From contig NZ_JACHVC010000006.1 in NCBI RefSeq assembly GCF_014230145.1, positions 620,001-684,000 on the forward strand: DNA of 64,000 bases, in the 5' to 3' direction. The DNA is from Pelagicoccus albus (GTDB lineage: Bacteria; Verrucomicrobiota; Verrucomicrobiia; Opitutales; Opitutaceae). The notes beneath the pieces are model-generated. The model made no database searches. It had not been told where the DNA came from and saw only the letters and a list, made by a program, of their open reading frames with translations. Shown here piece by piece: positions 18,223 through 28,817 of the stretch. Each line of letters opens with the position of its first letter. Within the stretch, counting starts at the first letter, position 1. Both the position numbers and the translations under genes were made by a program.

Positions 18223-21200
18223 ATGCGTAATACAACGTATATTCTGATAGCGATTGCCCTTGGATCGCTGGCTCTTGTCCTAATTCCCGAAACGTCTCAG
18301 GACAAGACCGGCCCCGCTTCAATTATCGAGGGCGAGATACGCTATGCCTCAACTCAAGCATTGCCTCAGGACCTCGAAGAGATCCGCCCAAGTTCTAGAA
18401 TTCCCGCGCCTGCCCCGTTCTCCTTCTCAAATTTGCGGGAGACTGCGATTGAAGACTGCGAAAGTCTCACGGCCATTTTGGACAAAAGCGATAGCGCCAT
18501 TGCCGACACCGCTTCCAATAGGGCGAGCGCCCAAAAGCGTCTAGCCGCTTTGCAATGGCTACTCGACCATGACACGGATACAGCCGCCAGACTTGCATTG
18601 ACTGAAACACAAAGGGCGAAACTTCCCTCAATCTGGGGAAGCAATCTAGTCGAATCCCGAATCCGTCAAACAGCCTTTATCAACGTGTTTCCGATCGATT
18701 CCGTAAAGGGGACAATCGTTACCGCCCGCACTGACGAAGGCAGCCTCCAGTTCCAGCCGGGATACCCGATCGCCGCAGTGTCAGGAACCGCTGAAATCGA
18801 CTACATTGAAACCGAAGGAAAAACCGCGCTCGTTTCCGCTGTATCCGAATTGGATCCGATCGAATTTCCCCAAAGCACTACCGTGCAAAGCGACTTTGGA
18901 TCCGATGTCGCCGAAATCACATCGGCGGCGAGCTCGACCTCGACATACAACAAGCTTGTTCACGTTCGGTTTTCGGACCAAGACGCATATACCGTTTCCG
19001 ATACCTCGTACATAGACGAAACATCCGCTTTCCTCTACGAAACGTCCCTTCAGAAATACGCCAATGGGGTAACGGCGGATACCGCGGTCTACGACTTGCC
19101 GCAAACCGCGGACTACTACTCCTACCATATCGAAGAGCTTCTTTCCGACGTCCGTTCGGTCTACCTGGCCGAAACAGGCAACTCGATCGAATCATACAAC
19201 GTAATAACCTATTTCCCGGCAAGCGACGCCTTTACCTTCGAGGCTACCGCCTCGATCGACGGCAGCGACGTCCTCCTAAATGGAGCGAACACCTTCCACC
19301 AGCTTTCCCATAACCTAGGCCATCTCCTTGGCCTACATCATGCGGAATCGGCCAACTACCCAGGCGGCGTTTCCGAAGAACTCGGAGACAACTTCGACGT
19401 CATGGGCAACGGCCAGCAAAGCACCGACCTGTTCGGCGTCTTCAGCTTGCTCCGCAGAGGCTGGGTAACCGAAAGCCAAATCGGCATAGCGGGCGAGGGG
19501 ACCTATCGCATCTACAACAGTGAAGCCGTAGAGGCCAAATACTCGGAAAAGCTGGGATACCTTGTCCAACGCGGGGAGGGCGCCACTTACTTGGTTTCCT
19601 ATCGAGCCGTCAATTCTCCCGACTCTGCCTACATCCAATGGGTCAAGGACTCCGAAACCGCCAGCTACATCGACGCTCCAATCGTAGGCGAACCCTTCCT
19701 TAGCCACAACCGAGACTTCAAGGCTACCGTAACCGACAGTGGCGGGGCCGCTCCTTACAACTGGATCGACGTCCAGGTAGAGGCCTTCGATCCAATCCCC
19801 CTGGATACTCCAGTCCTTACAAGTCCCGATACGGCCAATGCCCGCGAATCGGTTAGCCTTTCGGTTTACGTGCCCAACCATGAGGAAGAAGACATCCTCT
19901 ACACCTGGGAATTCGACGACGGCCAAACCGCCTACGGATCTGAAATTTCATGGGTATTCGCAGCCGGCGGATCCCGAACCGTAACCGTAACGGCTTTGGA
20001 TAGCTCCGGCGCCTCCTCTTCCGTCTCCAAGACAATCGAAGTATCCGACCCTCTCTCCACCTTCACATCCTTTTCAGGATTTCCGGAGCAGGCCAATTCC
20101 GTCACCTTCGTCGGGCCGGTACACACTGCCTTAACCTCAGAGGGCGCCGTATTCACTTCCGCCGACGGACAGCAATGGACCCGCGAGGGCAGCCTTCCTC
20201 AAAGCCAAATCTATACAGGCTATCTGACCGCTTCCAACGGCGACACTATCGCGGTCGCCACGCAAAACTCGGAAACGCTTTCCCAGAGCATAGTAGCGTC
20301 TAGCGACGGAGGCCGAAGCTGGAACACCGCCGACCTATCGATCCTCTCTGCAGGCGAAACCATTGCCGCCATCGAGACTTCTGGAGATTCCTTCGTCATT
20401 GCCACCAATACGCTTCTGGATAGCTCATGGGCGATTGGAATCTACTCAAGCGACAACGCCCTAAGCTGGACTTTGAAATCCACGATTTCGAGCTCGGAGC
20501 CCGCTGAGAGCTTAGACAACGCCAACGGCCATCTCATAGTAACGGGCGACAACGGAGCCCTCTACGCCAGCGACAACCTTACCCTATGGGTAGACCTTTC
20601 CCTCCAAAACGGGGAAGGCCTTGAAAGCAGAGGAGTCGCCAGCAACGGAACGCGAATTATCGCCCTGCAAAGCGACGCCATCTTTCAGACTCTCGATTCA
20701 GCCTACGATTGGGATATCCTCAGCCATTCCGCACCGGTAAGCTTTGGAGATCACGTAGAGTCTTTCCACAACCTTTGGCTTTCGATCGGAGACGATATCG
20801 CAATCGCCACCGAGAACCTCACGACAAGCCTGCCCGAGAGCTGGGGCGTCTACAGCGAGATCCCAGGATCCATTCGCAAAACCCACCAAGGGCGAATCTG
20901 GGCCTACGGAGATCAATACTCCTACTCCAGCGAACCTATCGAAACCTTTACCGCTCCATCCGTTAGCCTTACCGCCTCCGATACAGGCTTAGCTCGAACC
21001 AATATCGAAGCCAGCGCCTCCGGAGCTGACAGCTACGCCTGGAAAACCGCGCAAGGATGGAAATACGGAGCTTCCGTAAGCCTTTCGTTCCCGATTGGAG
21101 GAACCAAGCAAATCGAAACATACGGAACCCAGGGCGAGGCAACTGCCTTGGCTACCTCGGATATCGAAATATCCGACCCATTGCTCACTTGGAACTTGGC

Positions 21201-24200
21201 GTATGAAATGGGAGACACCCCCATCTCCACCGCTAGCCAAACCGGATCGTTCAATTCCGCTACCACAGCCTACGTCCTAAACGGAGCTCCCTTCAATCCG
21301 GCCAGCTGGGAAGGAAACGACCTTGGACTAGACCAGATCGACCTGTTCAAGAACCTAAACGGAACCTATTTCGCGGCCGGCCTCGTCGACGGCACGCCAT
21401 CGTACTGCTACAGCGAAGATGGAAGCAGCTGGACCGCTCCCGTCGCGGCTCCTTTCGCCATAGTCGACATTGCCTGGATCGAAGGTAAGGCATTCGCCAT
21501 AGCGGCGGATGGCCAAACGATGACATCTGAAAACCTGACAACATGGACAGGCGGAGCCATCCCCGGGCTAAGCTCGGTCAAGGCTATCGCGTTCGATGGC
21601 GATATCGCCATCATTATTGGAAACGATACATGGATAAGCGAAGACTCCGGCGCCTCATGGACCGCTCGCTCAATTAGCGGACCAAGCAATTGTTCGGCCC
21701 TTATTCCTACCCAGTCCGGATTCTATGCGATCGCGGACGAAACCCTTCGCTACGACCTTACAACCGAAAAATGGGAAACAACGGAGCTTCCTGACGGAAT
21801 ATCCGACATCGTATCCCTAAACGGCGTCTACTACGCCTTGAATCCCACAACCGACGAGCTCTACGCTTCTTTCGAAGGGATTCACTGGGAAAGCGCCGAC
21901 CTGCCGATATCAATCGCGTTCCTAAGCGCCAACGGCGACACCTTGCTCGGAGCATCCTCGGACGGCAGCATCTATGCAGCCGGCGAAATGGGCGTCCCTC
22001 CCTCCATTACATCCTTCACAATAGGACAGGGCGCTAGCTCCACGTACCACGCATCGATCGGAGTGGATATCGAAACCTCGGGAGTTGCTACCCACTACCG
22101 AATTTCAGATTCCAATGTAACAAGCTACGACTGGATCGAGCTCGAAGACATTTCCAACTTGTGGCTATCCGAACCTTTCGGAACCAAGACCTTTCACGTC
22201 CAAGTTGCCGGCGACTGGGGCGTATCCAGCCTTGCAAGCACCTCTATCGATTTCGTGGACGGGCCCCCCGCGGTGGAGACCATAAGCTTCTCCGAAGCGG
22301 TCGATTCAGTGGTAACCACCAAATACCTAAGCCTCTCTTTCGCCACCAACAAGGCGATCGAAGAATACCTGATAAGCGAAGACCCAACCTTCGATGGAGC
22401 AGAATGGCTAGAGTACCAAAGCGACATGTCCTTCACCCTAAGCGAAGGCAGCGGCCTAAAGACAGTCTACCTTAAGGTACGCAACGAAAACGGAGTATCT
22501 GAAACTCAATCCTTGGAAGTAACCCTTGAGGCGAATCCTCCTGTAATCGATTCCGCTTCATACAGCGCCGCTTCCAATCAGACCGAAAACTCTATAGAAC
22601 TCTCGTACCAGTCTAGCGGATACACCGAATACCAAATCAGCCTGGAAAACGACTTTTCCGAAGCCCTTTGGACTGAAATGCCCGAAGACGGCATCCTCAC
22701 GGCTACCTTCCCAAGTGAAGATGGCTCATACTACGTTTACGCCAGGCTGCAAAACGAACATGGCGTCTCGGATCCCTATGAGATTCAAATCGATCTCGAT
22801 ATCCCTGATCCCGCCATACTCACGGCAATAACTTCGCCTGATTCGGCATCTTCACAATATGTAAAAATCTCCCTCGAGGTAAGCGGAGACCCAAGCTTCG
22901 AGTTCATGACTTCAACCGATGAAACCTTTTCGGACGCCTCTCCCGCAGACCTACCTTCCGACAATATAGTCATAGCAACCCTTCCGGGATTCGGGCGCCA
23001 CCAGGTATACGTCAAAGTCTGGAACTCGTTTGGAAGCAGCCAGGATAGTTTCCTTATAGACTATGGCACGGCTGCAATCCTCGAATCATTCACCGCACCA
23101 TCCGAAACAGATAACGAGGCTATCACTCTAACCCTCGAATGTTCGGGAAGCGGCAATATCGAATATCAAGCCAGCCTCGACCCTGACTTCGCGGGCGAAC
23201 AATGGCTAAGCCTGCCCGAGAATGGCTCAATCGCATTCAATCTGCCAAGTTACGAAGGCGAGCATACCGTCTACACTCGAATCCGGAACGCTTTCGGACC
23301 GACGGAAGCCCTGAGCTCGACTTGCGCCCTTCGCTTTCCCGTTCCATCGATAGCTACGCTCTCCGGAACCGAAACTACCGCATCGACAGTCAATACGCTT
23401 TCTCTCGAGTACGACTCTCGCCTGCCAACCGAATACCAAATCAGCCTAAACGGCGATTTTTCGGACTGCGAGTGGATAGAAATGACCGAAGACGGGACCA
23501 TCGAATTCACATTACCTGAAGCCGATGGAAACTATTCAATCCACACAAGGCTAAGAAACGCCAATGGCGTATCGGGAACCTCCGTACATGAAGTTACATT
23601 GAACTTTCCGGAACCCGCTTCGCTCCTTGGGATCGCATACGAGTCCATCGCCTCGAGCAAGACCGTCACCCTCGAGCTCGAACTGGAAGGAGACCCATCT
23701 TTCGAATACAAGCTCTCCTATGACGAGGACTTCTCCGATTGCGAATGGGCCGAACTCCCAAGCGATTACATTATCGAAGCGAACTTGCCCGACTCCGGCG
23801 ACCATACCCTTTGGGTTAAGCTGAAAAACGATTACGGAGAGAGCCAAGCTCTCGACGCGACGATACGCTACGGATCCCCCGCTATCCTTACATCCATCGA
23901 TTGCGAACCTTCCGGATATAGCAACCTTGTGGAGCTATCTCTCGAATACGAAGGAACGGAAACCTTGCAATATCAAGCCAGCCTAAGCGACACCTTCGAG
24001 AATTCCTCATGGCTAACGTTCGAAGGAGACGGCTCCTTAGACTACGTTTTGCCTACGGAAATTGGCAGCTACGAAATCTACGTCCGCCTAAGGAACGGCT
24101 TCGGCAATACTCAAACCTTAAGCTCCCAGTACGAGCTTATCGCCGCGCCAACGCCACCTCCCGAAATCGTTTCCATCGCTACTGGCGAGACTTCGGAATC

Positions 24201-24924
24201 CACGGATATCAACCTGTCGCTCCTTTACGAAGGGGAGGGGACCATCGAATACGAAACAAGCTTCGACCCTAACTTCGAAAACTGCTCCTGGGAACCTTTG
24301 GATTCCACTGATATCCCGATCGAGCTACCGGCAATTGCAGGCATCCATACCGTCTATGTCAGGCTGAAATCCGAATACGGCGTATCTGAAATTCAATCTT
24401 CAGAGGTTGAATTGCTCCTGGCCCCAACCATTACCAGTTGGGACCTGTTCGACAATCAAGGCATGCCCTACGCAAGCGGTAGCGTACACTACGAGGGTTC
24501 AGGAGAGATTGAATACACGATTTCATGGAATCCCAAATATCTCGATTCAGGATGGACTACCCTTAGTTCGAATACGATCAGTTGCGATCTGCCTGACAGA
24601 GTAGGAGCCTATACCATCTATATCAAACTCAGGAACGAGATCGGCGAATCGCCGCTCGCTAGCGCCAGCGCTACCGTAAAGTCCCAAGAAGACCGAGAAT
24701 CAAGCCTGATTCCGCCCTCAATCCGCCACCTTGGCGTATTGGGCAACGAGCAACTTGTCGAAATTACCGGCCTCGAAACCAACAACCGCTATATCCTCTA
24801 CGGCAGTTCGGACCTGCAGGAATGGTCGGAGATAGAAACCCTTCCAGTCGAAAATCCAATCACAAGAACCATACCAATCAGCAATGCCTTCCTAAGGGTA
24901 ACATGCGAAAGCATCCCTGACTAA
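18223..24924 (+). CDS. Giant exported protein: degenerate M11/M6-like metalloprotease domain, beta-propellers and ten Ig-like repeats
   Basis: Start moved to ATG 18223 (from 18139) since it opens the signal/anchor MRNTTYILIAIALGSLALVLI; 2233 residues plus stop. Residues about 160-440 form a metallopeptidase-like domain with HNLGHLLGLHH at 363-373 and a Met-turn FDVMGNG. The expected HExxHxxGxxH has Asn364 in place of the catalytic Glu, so zinc could bind but hydrolysis is doubtful. Then PKD-like (about 525-610), a BNR/YCF48-like propeller (VFTSADGQQWTREGSLP, SIVASSDGGRSWNT), a second PKD-like module, a second propeller (WISEDSGASWTARS), ten repeats of about 88 aa from 1265 to 2155 with the core EYQISL-D-F--W and YVRLRN-GVS, and a terminal YILYGSSDLQEWSEI unit. 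Likely a surface or secreted protein co-expressed with the subtilase downstream. Confidence 0.75.
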   Translation: MRNTTYILIAIALGSLALVLIPETSQDKTGPASIIEGEIRYASTQALPQDLEEIRPSSRIPAPAPFSFSNLRETAIEDCESLTAILDKSDSAIADTASNRASAQKRLAALQWLLDHDTDTAARLALTETQRAKLPSIWGSNLVESRIRQTAFINVFPIDSVKGTIVTARTDEGSLQFQPGYPIAAVSGTAEIDYIETEGKTALVSAVSELDPIEFPQSTTVQSDFGSDVAEITSAASSTSTYNKLVHVRFSDQDAYTVSDTSYIDETSAFLYETSLQKYANGVTADTAVYDLPQTADYYSYHIEELLSDVRSVYLAETGNSIESYNVITYFPASDAFTFEATASIDGSDVLLNGANTFHQLSHNLGHLLGLHHAESANYPGGVSEELGDNFDVMGNGQQSTDLFGVFSLLRRGWVTESQIGIAGEGTYRIYNSEAVEAKYSEKLGYLVQRGEGATYLVSYRAVNSPDSAYIQWVKDSETASYIDAPIVGEPFLSHNRDFKATVTDSGGAAPYNWIDVQVEAFDPIPLDTPVLTSPDTANARESVSLSVYVPNHEEEDILYTWEFDDGQTAYGSEISWVFAAGGSRTVTVTALDSSGASSSVSKTIEVSDPLSTFTSFSGFPEQANSVTFVGPVHTALTSEGAVFTSADGQQWTREGSLPQSQIYTGYLTASNGDTIAVATQNSETLSQSIVASSDGGRSWNTADLSILSAGETIAAIETSGDSFVIATNTLLDSSWAIGIYSSDNALSWTLKSTISSSEPAESLDNANGHLIVTGDNGALYASDNLTLWVDLSLQNGEGLESRGVASNGTRIIALQSDAIFQTLDSAYDWDILSHSAPVSFGDHVESFHNLWLSIGDDIAIATENLTTSLPESWGVYSEIPGSIRKTHQGRIWAYGDQYSYSSEPIETFTAPSVSLTASDTGLARTNIEASASGADSYAWKTAQGWKYGASVSLSFPIGGTKQIETYGTQGEATALATSDIEISDPLLTWNLAYEMGDTPISTASQTGSFNSATTAYVLNGAPFNPASWEGNDLGLDQIDLFKNLNGTYFAAGLVDGTPSYCYSEDGSSWTAPVAAPFAIVDIAWIEGKAFAIAADGQTMTSENLTTWTGGAIPGLSSVKAIAFDGDIAIIIGNDTWISEDSGASWTARSISGPSNCSALIPTQSGFYAIADETLRYDLTTEKWETTELPDGISDIVSLNGVYYALNPTTDELYASFEGIHWESADLPISIAFLSANGDTLLGASSDGSIYAAGEMGVPPSITSFTIGQGASSTYHASIGVDIETSGVATHYRISDSNVTSYDWIELEDISNLWLSEPFGTKTFHVQVAGDWGVSSLASTSIDFVDGPPAVETISFSEAVDSVVTTKYLSLSFATNKAIEEYLISEDPTFDGAEWLEYQSDMSFTLSEGSGLKTVYLKVRNENGVSETQSLEVTLEANPPVIDSASYSAASNQTENSIELSYQSSGYTEYQISLENDFSEALWTEMPEDGILTATFPSEDGSYYVYARLQNEHGVSDPYEIQIDLDIPDPAILTAITSPDSASSQYVKISLEVSGDPSFEFMTSTDETFSDASPADLPSDNIVIATLPGFGRHQVYVKVWNSFGSSQDSFLIDYGTAAILESFTAPSETDNEAITLTLECSGSGNIEYQASLDPDFAGEQWLSLPENGSIAFNLPSYEGEHTVYTRIRNAFGPTEALSSTCALRFPVPSIATLSGTETTASTVNTLSLEYDSRLPTEYQISLNGDFSDCEWIEMTEDGTIEFTLPEADGNYSIHTRLRNANGVSGTSVHEVTLNFPEPASLLGIAYESIASSKTVTLELELEGDPSFEYKLSYDEDFSDCEWAELPSDYIIEANLPDSGDHTLWVKLKNDYGESQALDATIRYGSPAILTSIDCEPSGYSNLVELSLEYEGTETLQYQASLSDTFENSSWLTFEGDGSLDYVLPTEIGSYEIYVRLRNGFGNTQTLSSQYELIAAPTPPPEIVSIATGETSESTDINLSLLYEGEGTIEYETSFDPNFENCSWEPLDSTDIPIELPAIAGIHTVYVRLKSEYGVSEIQSSEVELLLAPTITSWDLFDNQGMPYASGSVHYEGSGEIEYTISWNPKYLDSGWTTLSSNTISCDLPDRVGAYTIYIKLRNEIGESPLASASATVKSQEDRESSLIPPSIRHLGVLGNEQLVEITGLETNNRYILYGSSDLQEWSEIETLPVENPITRTIPISNAFLRVTCESIPD

Positions 24925-24982
24925 AGGCCGATTGGAACCACATCCATTCGCCGCTATCGCGCCTATGCCGATAACGGCCCCT

Positions 24983-24995
24983 TTCCCCTTACAAA
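24983..24995 (+). promoter_or_regulatory. 13-nt leader motif TTCCCCTTACAAA upstream of start codon (copy 2)
   Basis: Identical to 18209-18221 and abutting ATG 24996. The sequence around the two copies differs, so the match is not simply part of a longer duplication. Confidence 0.45.
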
Positions 24996-27900
24996 ATGAA
25001 ATTCTCACGCATCCTATTAGCAACCGCGACCCTCTTCCTTCTGGGCGTCGTAGCCTATAGGCTTACTTTAAATACGACTAACGCGCCCAATGGGCACGCT
25101 AACGTATCCACGGTAACCAATTCCGAAACCCTAAATCCGGAAACGAAGCTTCCTGTCGCTAAGGTTACGCCTTCAGCCCCTAAAGCTATTCAATTGCCCG
25201 CTGAGGCAATGAGCTATGAATCCCTTCTGGATGCTTTCTCATTCCTTCCGGAACAGGCAGAGCTAGCTCCTACCCAGCCTCAAGACTCTGAGCTTCAACA
25301 GATGATTGCCACCGAAATGGGCGCTCCCCATTCAAGCGAAAACGTTATTGTATTCCTCGACAAGCGTACTGCTACCGCGCCCGCTATAGCCTCGATCGCA
25401 AAACGCTGCGAAATCGCATCGATAACCCGTTTCGAAAACCTAGGAGGCGGCATGATCCTAAGCCTTCAAAGATCTCAGCTCAGCCCCGAGGTCGAAGAGG
25501 TTTTGCTAGCATTCGGTGAAAGCGGACTTACCCGTTCCATCGAAACCGACAAGCTTTCATACATCCAGGAAGCCACTGCTCCGAACGACCCAAATTTCGA
25601 CTACCAATGGGGACTCGACAACCAAGGAGTACTATTTCCCGGAGCTATTGCCGGGTCTGACATAAACGTCCGCGAAGCCTGGGACTACCAGACGAGCTCC
25701 AAGGGCACCATTGTCGCTATCGTCGATACCGGCGCCTTAACCACCCACGAAGATCTTCAGTCCAATATTTGGTCAGGAATAGGCTACGACTACGAAAGCA
25801 ACGACTCCGATCCAACCGACGAGCACGGCCATGGAACCCATGTTGCCGGCATCATAGGCGCAGTTACAAACAATGGCCTCGGAGTTTCCGGCGTAGCTCA
25901 GGAAGCCGATATGATGATACTGAAAGCTTCCGGCTCTTCAGGAGGAATGCCGCTCTCAGTCATCCTAAACTGCTTTAGCTACGCAATCGCCAACGGCGCC
26001 TCCATCGTCAACGCAAGCTTCGGAAGTACTAGTTACTCTTCAGTTCAACAGGAGTCTATAGAAGACCTACGAACCGCAGATATCATCCTTGTAGCTGCCG
26101 CCGGCAATTACACTGCCAATCTCGATAACGAGGGATTCTACCCAGCTACTTACGACCTCGACAATATCGTCACAGTCGGAGCCAGTGATTGTGACGACCA
26201 AATTGCTGACTTCTCAAATTACGGATCCACCGAGGTCGATATATTCGCCCCAGGCGAAACAATCTATTCCACCTACTACACCGGAACTTCCAAATACGGC
26301 TTCAAGAATGGAACCTCCATGGCAGCTCCTATGGTAACAGGAGCATTAAGCCTTATAAGGGCAAACAAGCCTAGCCTAACCTACAAGCAAACCATCGACT
26401 TCCTTCTCGAGAATTGCGACGAAGTATCGGCACTTACTCCTTATTGCATCTATGGACGCCTCAATGTCGGAGCCGCCATCGCCGCCTCATCCGCCTACGT
26501 CCCGGAAGCGCCTGAAGGCAGCGACCCTTTGGATTTCGAGCCCGACTCCAACGATCTCCTTTTGCTAACCGAAAGCGCTATAACTAAATGGAGTATCGAC
26601 GAAACCGATACCTTCCAAGGGTACGCTTCCTTGGACGGAGGAGAGATGGGAGAAAACTGGGAACCCGTCGGTTACGGCAACATCGACGCCGACATTGAAA
26701 AGGAAATCGTTTTCCACAACACTTCAGATGGCCGCATCTCCTACTGGAACGTAGATACGGGAGCCTTCCAAAGCAGCGAAACGCTGCAATCCATCATTAC
26801 CGCTTCCTACAGTACTGAAGGCCTCTCCCTCCAAGCCGCGCTCGACATAGACGAGAACGGAAGCCTCGACCTTGTATGGAAAGACGCCTCCAACCATATG
26901 CAGGTTTGGATGATGGAAAACAGGGCCCGGCTCAGCCAGCATACCGTTACCAGCAACGAAGGATATCCGCTCGCCATTCTATGGAACCAAATAGAGGATC
27001 TAAACGCATCCAACGGAAAGCTTACGTTCCTTACTGATCTCAACGGTACCGATCACCTGGTCACGAAGCTTGACTCGAACCTCTCCGTAGAAACGCAAAG
27101 CCAAGTCGAAATCAGCCATCGGTACGGAGCCCTGAAAGCCTTTATGGACTTTAATGGCGACGGGCACCGAGACGCCTACTACTACCAAAGGCAACAGGGA
27201 AGGGGACTAGTCTTCTACATGAACAACTACGAACCACAAAGCTTCCAGTACGTAAAGGACGCCAACAACGACCTTTCCCAATGGATACCCGCCGCTGTAG
27301 CCGACCTTGACGGCAACAGCCAGGACGAACTGGTCTGGCAACATGTCACCACAGGTGCAATCCGCTATACCGATAACCACTTGGATACGGAATCGTTCTC
27401 AACCTACCCGTCATATTCCCAATCGCTAACCGATTCGGAGACCGCCCAAACGATCAAAGGCTCTTTACTAAAGGGATTTGCCGATCTCGACGGGGACGGA
27501 AAAAGCGACGCGCTTTTCTCCCAAAGAGACGGCAGCGTATTCTCAATGTCAGTAACCTCCGAGAACGCCTTCGCTCTATCGCATGTCGCGGAGGCAGACG
27601 GCTCATTCGGAACGATATCTACCGAAGATCTAGTGATTAGCGGAGACGTTGCAGGAATAGCCGATATCGACCTAGACGGCTACCTTGAAATCCTTGGAAG
27701 CGATTCCGAAGGCCAACTATACTCGTACACGATATCCGGATCTTCAATCACTAACGCCAACCATATCGACGGCACCACGCTACCAGCTGGGGCAACCTTG
27801 GTTAAGCTAATAGACTGGAACGAAGATTCGTTCCTGGATATAGTTTGGGCCGATGCGGATGGAACCCTGAAAGTCTGGATTCTCGAATACTATACCCTGA

Positions 27901-28130
27901 TCGACGAGGAAACTATCCTCGACGAAACAGGATCCGAGTTAGTATCCCCGACAATCCACGACATATACCCTCAAGGATCCGGCATATTCAAAATGGCCGT
28001 ATCTCATTCGGGATCTCTCGAATACTGGACATTCGATTCCGTAACCAACAGGAGAACGTCTCAAACACCTGCGCTCGACTGGCTAGGAGACCCCCTAAGC
28101 TTAACGAGCCAATCGTTCCCTCAATTCTAA
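24996..28130 (+). CDS. Secreted subtilisin-like serine protease (S8) with C-terminal VCBS/FG-GAP-like repeats
   Basis: 1044 aa. N-terminal signal/anchor MKFSRILLATATLFLLGVVAY, a propeptide to about residue 190, and an S8 catalytic domain with a complete triad: Asp244 (IVAIVDTG), His279 (HGHGTHVAGIIG) and Ser441 (NGTSMAAPM), plus the oxyanion Asn in VAAAGNYT. From about 515 to the end are propeller-type repeats with calcium-like DxDxDG signatures (DLDGDGKSDALFSQ, DFNGDGHRDAYYY, DLDGNSQDELVW, DIDLDGYLEIL). The gene lies 71 nt after the degenerate metalloprotease gene, shares its C-rich codon use and its 13-nt leader, and is followed by a strong terminator, so the two form a unit. It is probably an extracellular or surface protease. 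Confidence 0.88.
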   Translation: MKFSRILLATATLFLLGVVAYRLTLNTTNAPNGHANVSTVTNSETLNPETKLPVAKVTPSAPKAIQLPAEAMSYESLLDAFSFLPEQAELAPTQPQDSELQQMIATEMGAPHSSENVIVFLDKRTATAPAIASIAKRCEIASITRFENLGGGMILSLQRSQLSPEVEEVLLAFGESGLTRSIETDKLSYIQEATAPNDPNFDYQWGLDNQGVLFPGAIAGSDINVREAWDYQTSSKGTIVAIVDTGALTTHEDLQSNIWSGIGYDYESNDSDPTDEHGHGTHVAGIIGAVTNNGLGVSGVAQEADMMILKASGSSGGMPLSVILNCFSYAIANGASIVNASFGSTSYSSVQQESIEDLRTADIILVAAAGNYTANLDNEGFYPATYDLDNIVTVGASDCDDQIADFSNYGSTEVDIFAPGETIYSTYYTGTSKYGFKNGTSMAAPMVTGALSLIRANKPSLTYKQTIDFLLENCDEVSALTPYCIYGRLNVGAAIAASSAYVPEAPEGSDPLDFEPDSNDLLLLTESAITKWSIDETDTFQGYASLDGGEMGENWEPVGYGNIDADIEKEIVFHNTSDGRISYWNVDTGAFQSSETLQSIITASYSTEGLSLQAALDIDENGSLDLVWKDASNHMQVWMMENRARLSQHTVTSNEGYPLAILWNQIEDLNASNGKLTFLTDLNGTDHLVTKLDSNLSVETQSQVEISHRYGALKAFMDFNGDGHRDAYYYQRQQGRGLVFYMNNYEPQSFQYVKDANNDLSQWIPAAVADLDGNSQDELVWQHVTTGAIRYTDNHLDTESFSTYPSYSQSLTDSETAQTIKGSLLKGFADLDGDGKSDALFSQRDGSVFSMSVTSENAFALSHVAEADGSFGTISTEDLVISGDVAGIADIDLDGYLEILGSDSEGQLYSYTISGSSITNANHIDGTTLPAGATLVKLIDWNEDSFLDIVWADADGTLKVWILEYYTLIDEETILDETGSELVSPTIHDIYPQGSGIFKMAVSHSGSLEYWTFDSVTNRRTSQTPALDWLGDPLSLTSQSFPQF

Positions 28131-28157
28131 ATAGCAAAGGCACGGCCTTGTACTGGT

Positions 28158-28188
28158 AAAGAAACCATGTCATTCGCTGGGTTTCTTT
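28158..28188 (+). terminator. Rho-independent terminator after the subtilase gene
   Basis: AAAGAAACC (28158-28166) pairs perfectly with GGTTTCTTT (28180-28188) around a 13-nt loop, with further T residues after it. It lies 28 nt beyond the stop codon. Confidence 0.7.
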
Positions 28189-28817
28189 GTTTCCATTGAC
28201 TGTACTTAGTCGGCTTTAGTGCAATGTATTCAACCGACTCCTGGGTAGGGTCCGCACGCCAAGAATTGTCTTAGCAGACCGTATGAAGGTCTTTTAGGGC
28301 CCCAAGAGCTTCTTAGAGCGACTTTGCGATCGGAAAAGACTAAATACCGATATACTAATGGAAATTTTTGAACATGTATAAATAAAAACACTACGATAAT
28401 GGTTGTCCTGTCTTTGAATTTTATTGGATGGATTATGACTGATTGCTTCGGTCTGGATGAAAGAAGCTAAGCCCAGCGTAAGATAACGAATTTCGCCCTG
28501 TGTGCGATCAATTCTATATCTAAACGAGTAACAGGTTCGCACTATCCTAGCAAAGACATCGAATCCTATAAGTCGTTGCCCGGTCGCCCTGTTTAGCTGT
28601 GGGATCAATTTAGTCTGCCTAGAACCCGTAATCAGCAACCAGCAACCGAATCAGAACCACCCACCCGTCGCGCCGAGCTCCATCTCAAGAAAAAGAAAAA
28701 GGGGAAAAGAAAAAGAAATGGAGAGCCTAGCTTGGCAGGTGGCCGTTAAGCCGTGGTTCGAAAGGAAGGGAGAGCGGACCGTTGGGCGCGGCCGCTCTCC
28801 GGGTTTGTATCGGATCG
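28189..28817. other. Intergenic region between convergent genes, nothing recognised
   Basis: About 630 bp between the subtilase terminator and the 3' end of the metallophosphoesterase-like gene. No supported gene. A purine-rich run of A and G lies at 28684-28718. The boundary also separates the C-rich-codon protease pair from the mobilisation module. Confidence 0.4.

Noticed and set aside
28189-28817. Third att copy marking a second element boundary
   Set aside because: I looked for the 55-bp repeat or parts of the tRNA-Cys end here and found none, so a tandem-island model is not supported by att sites.
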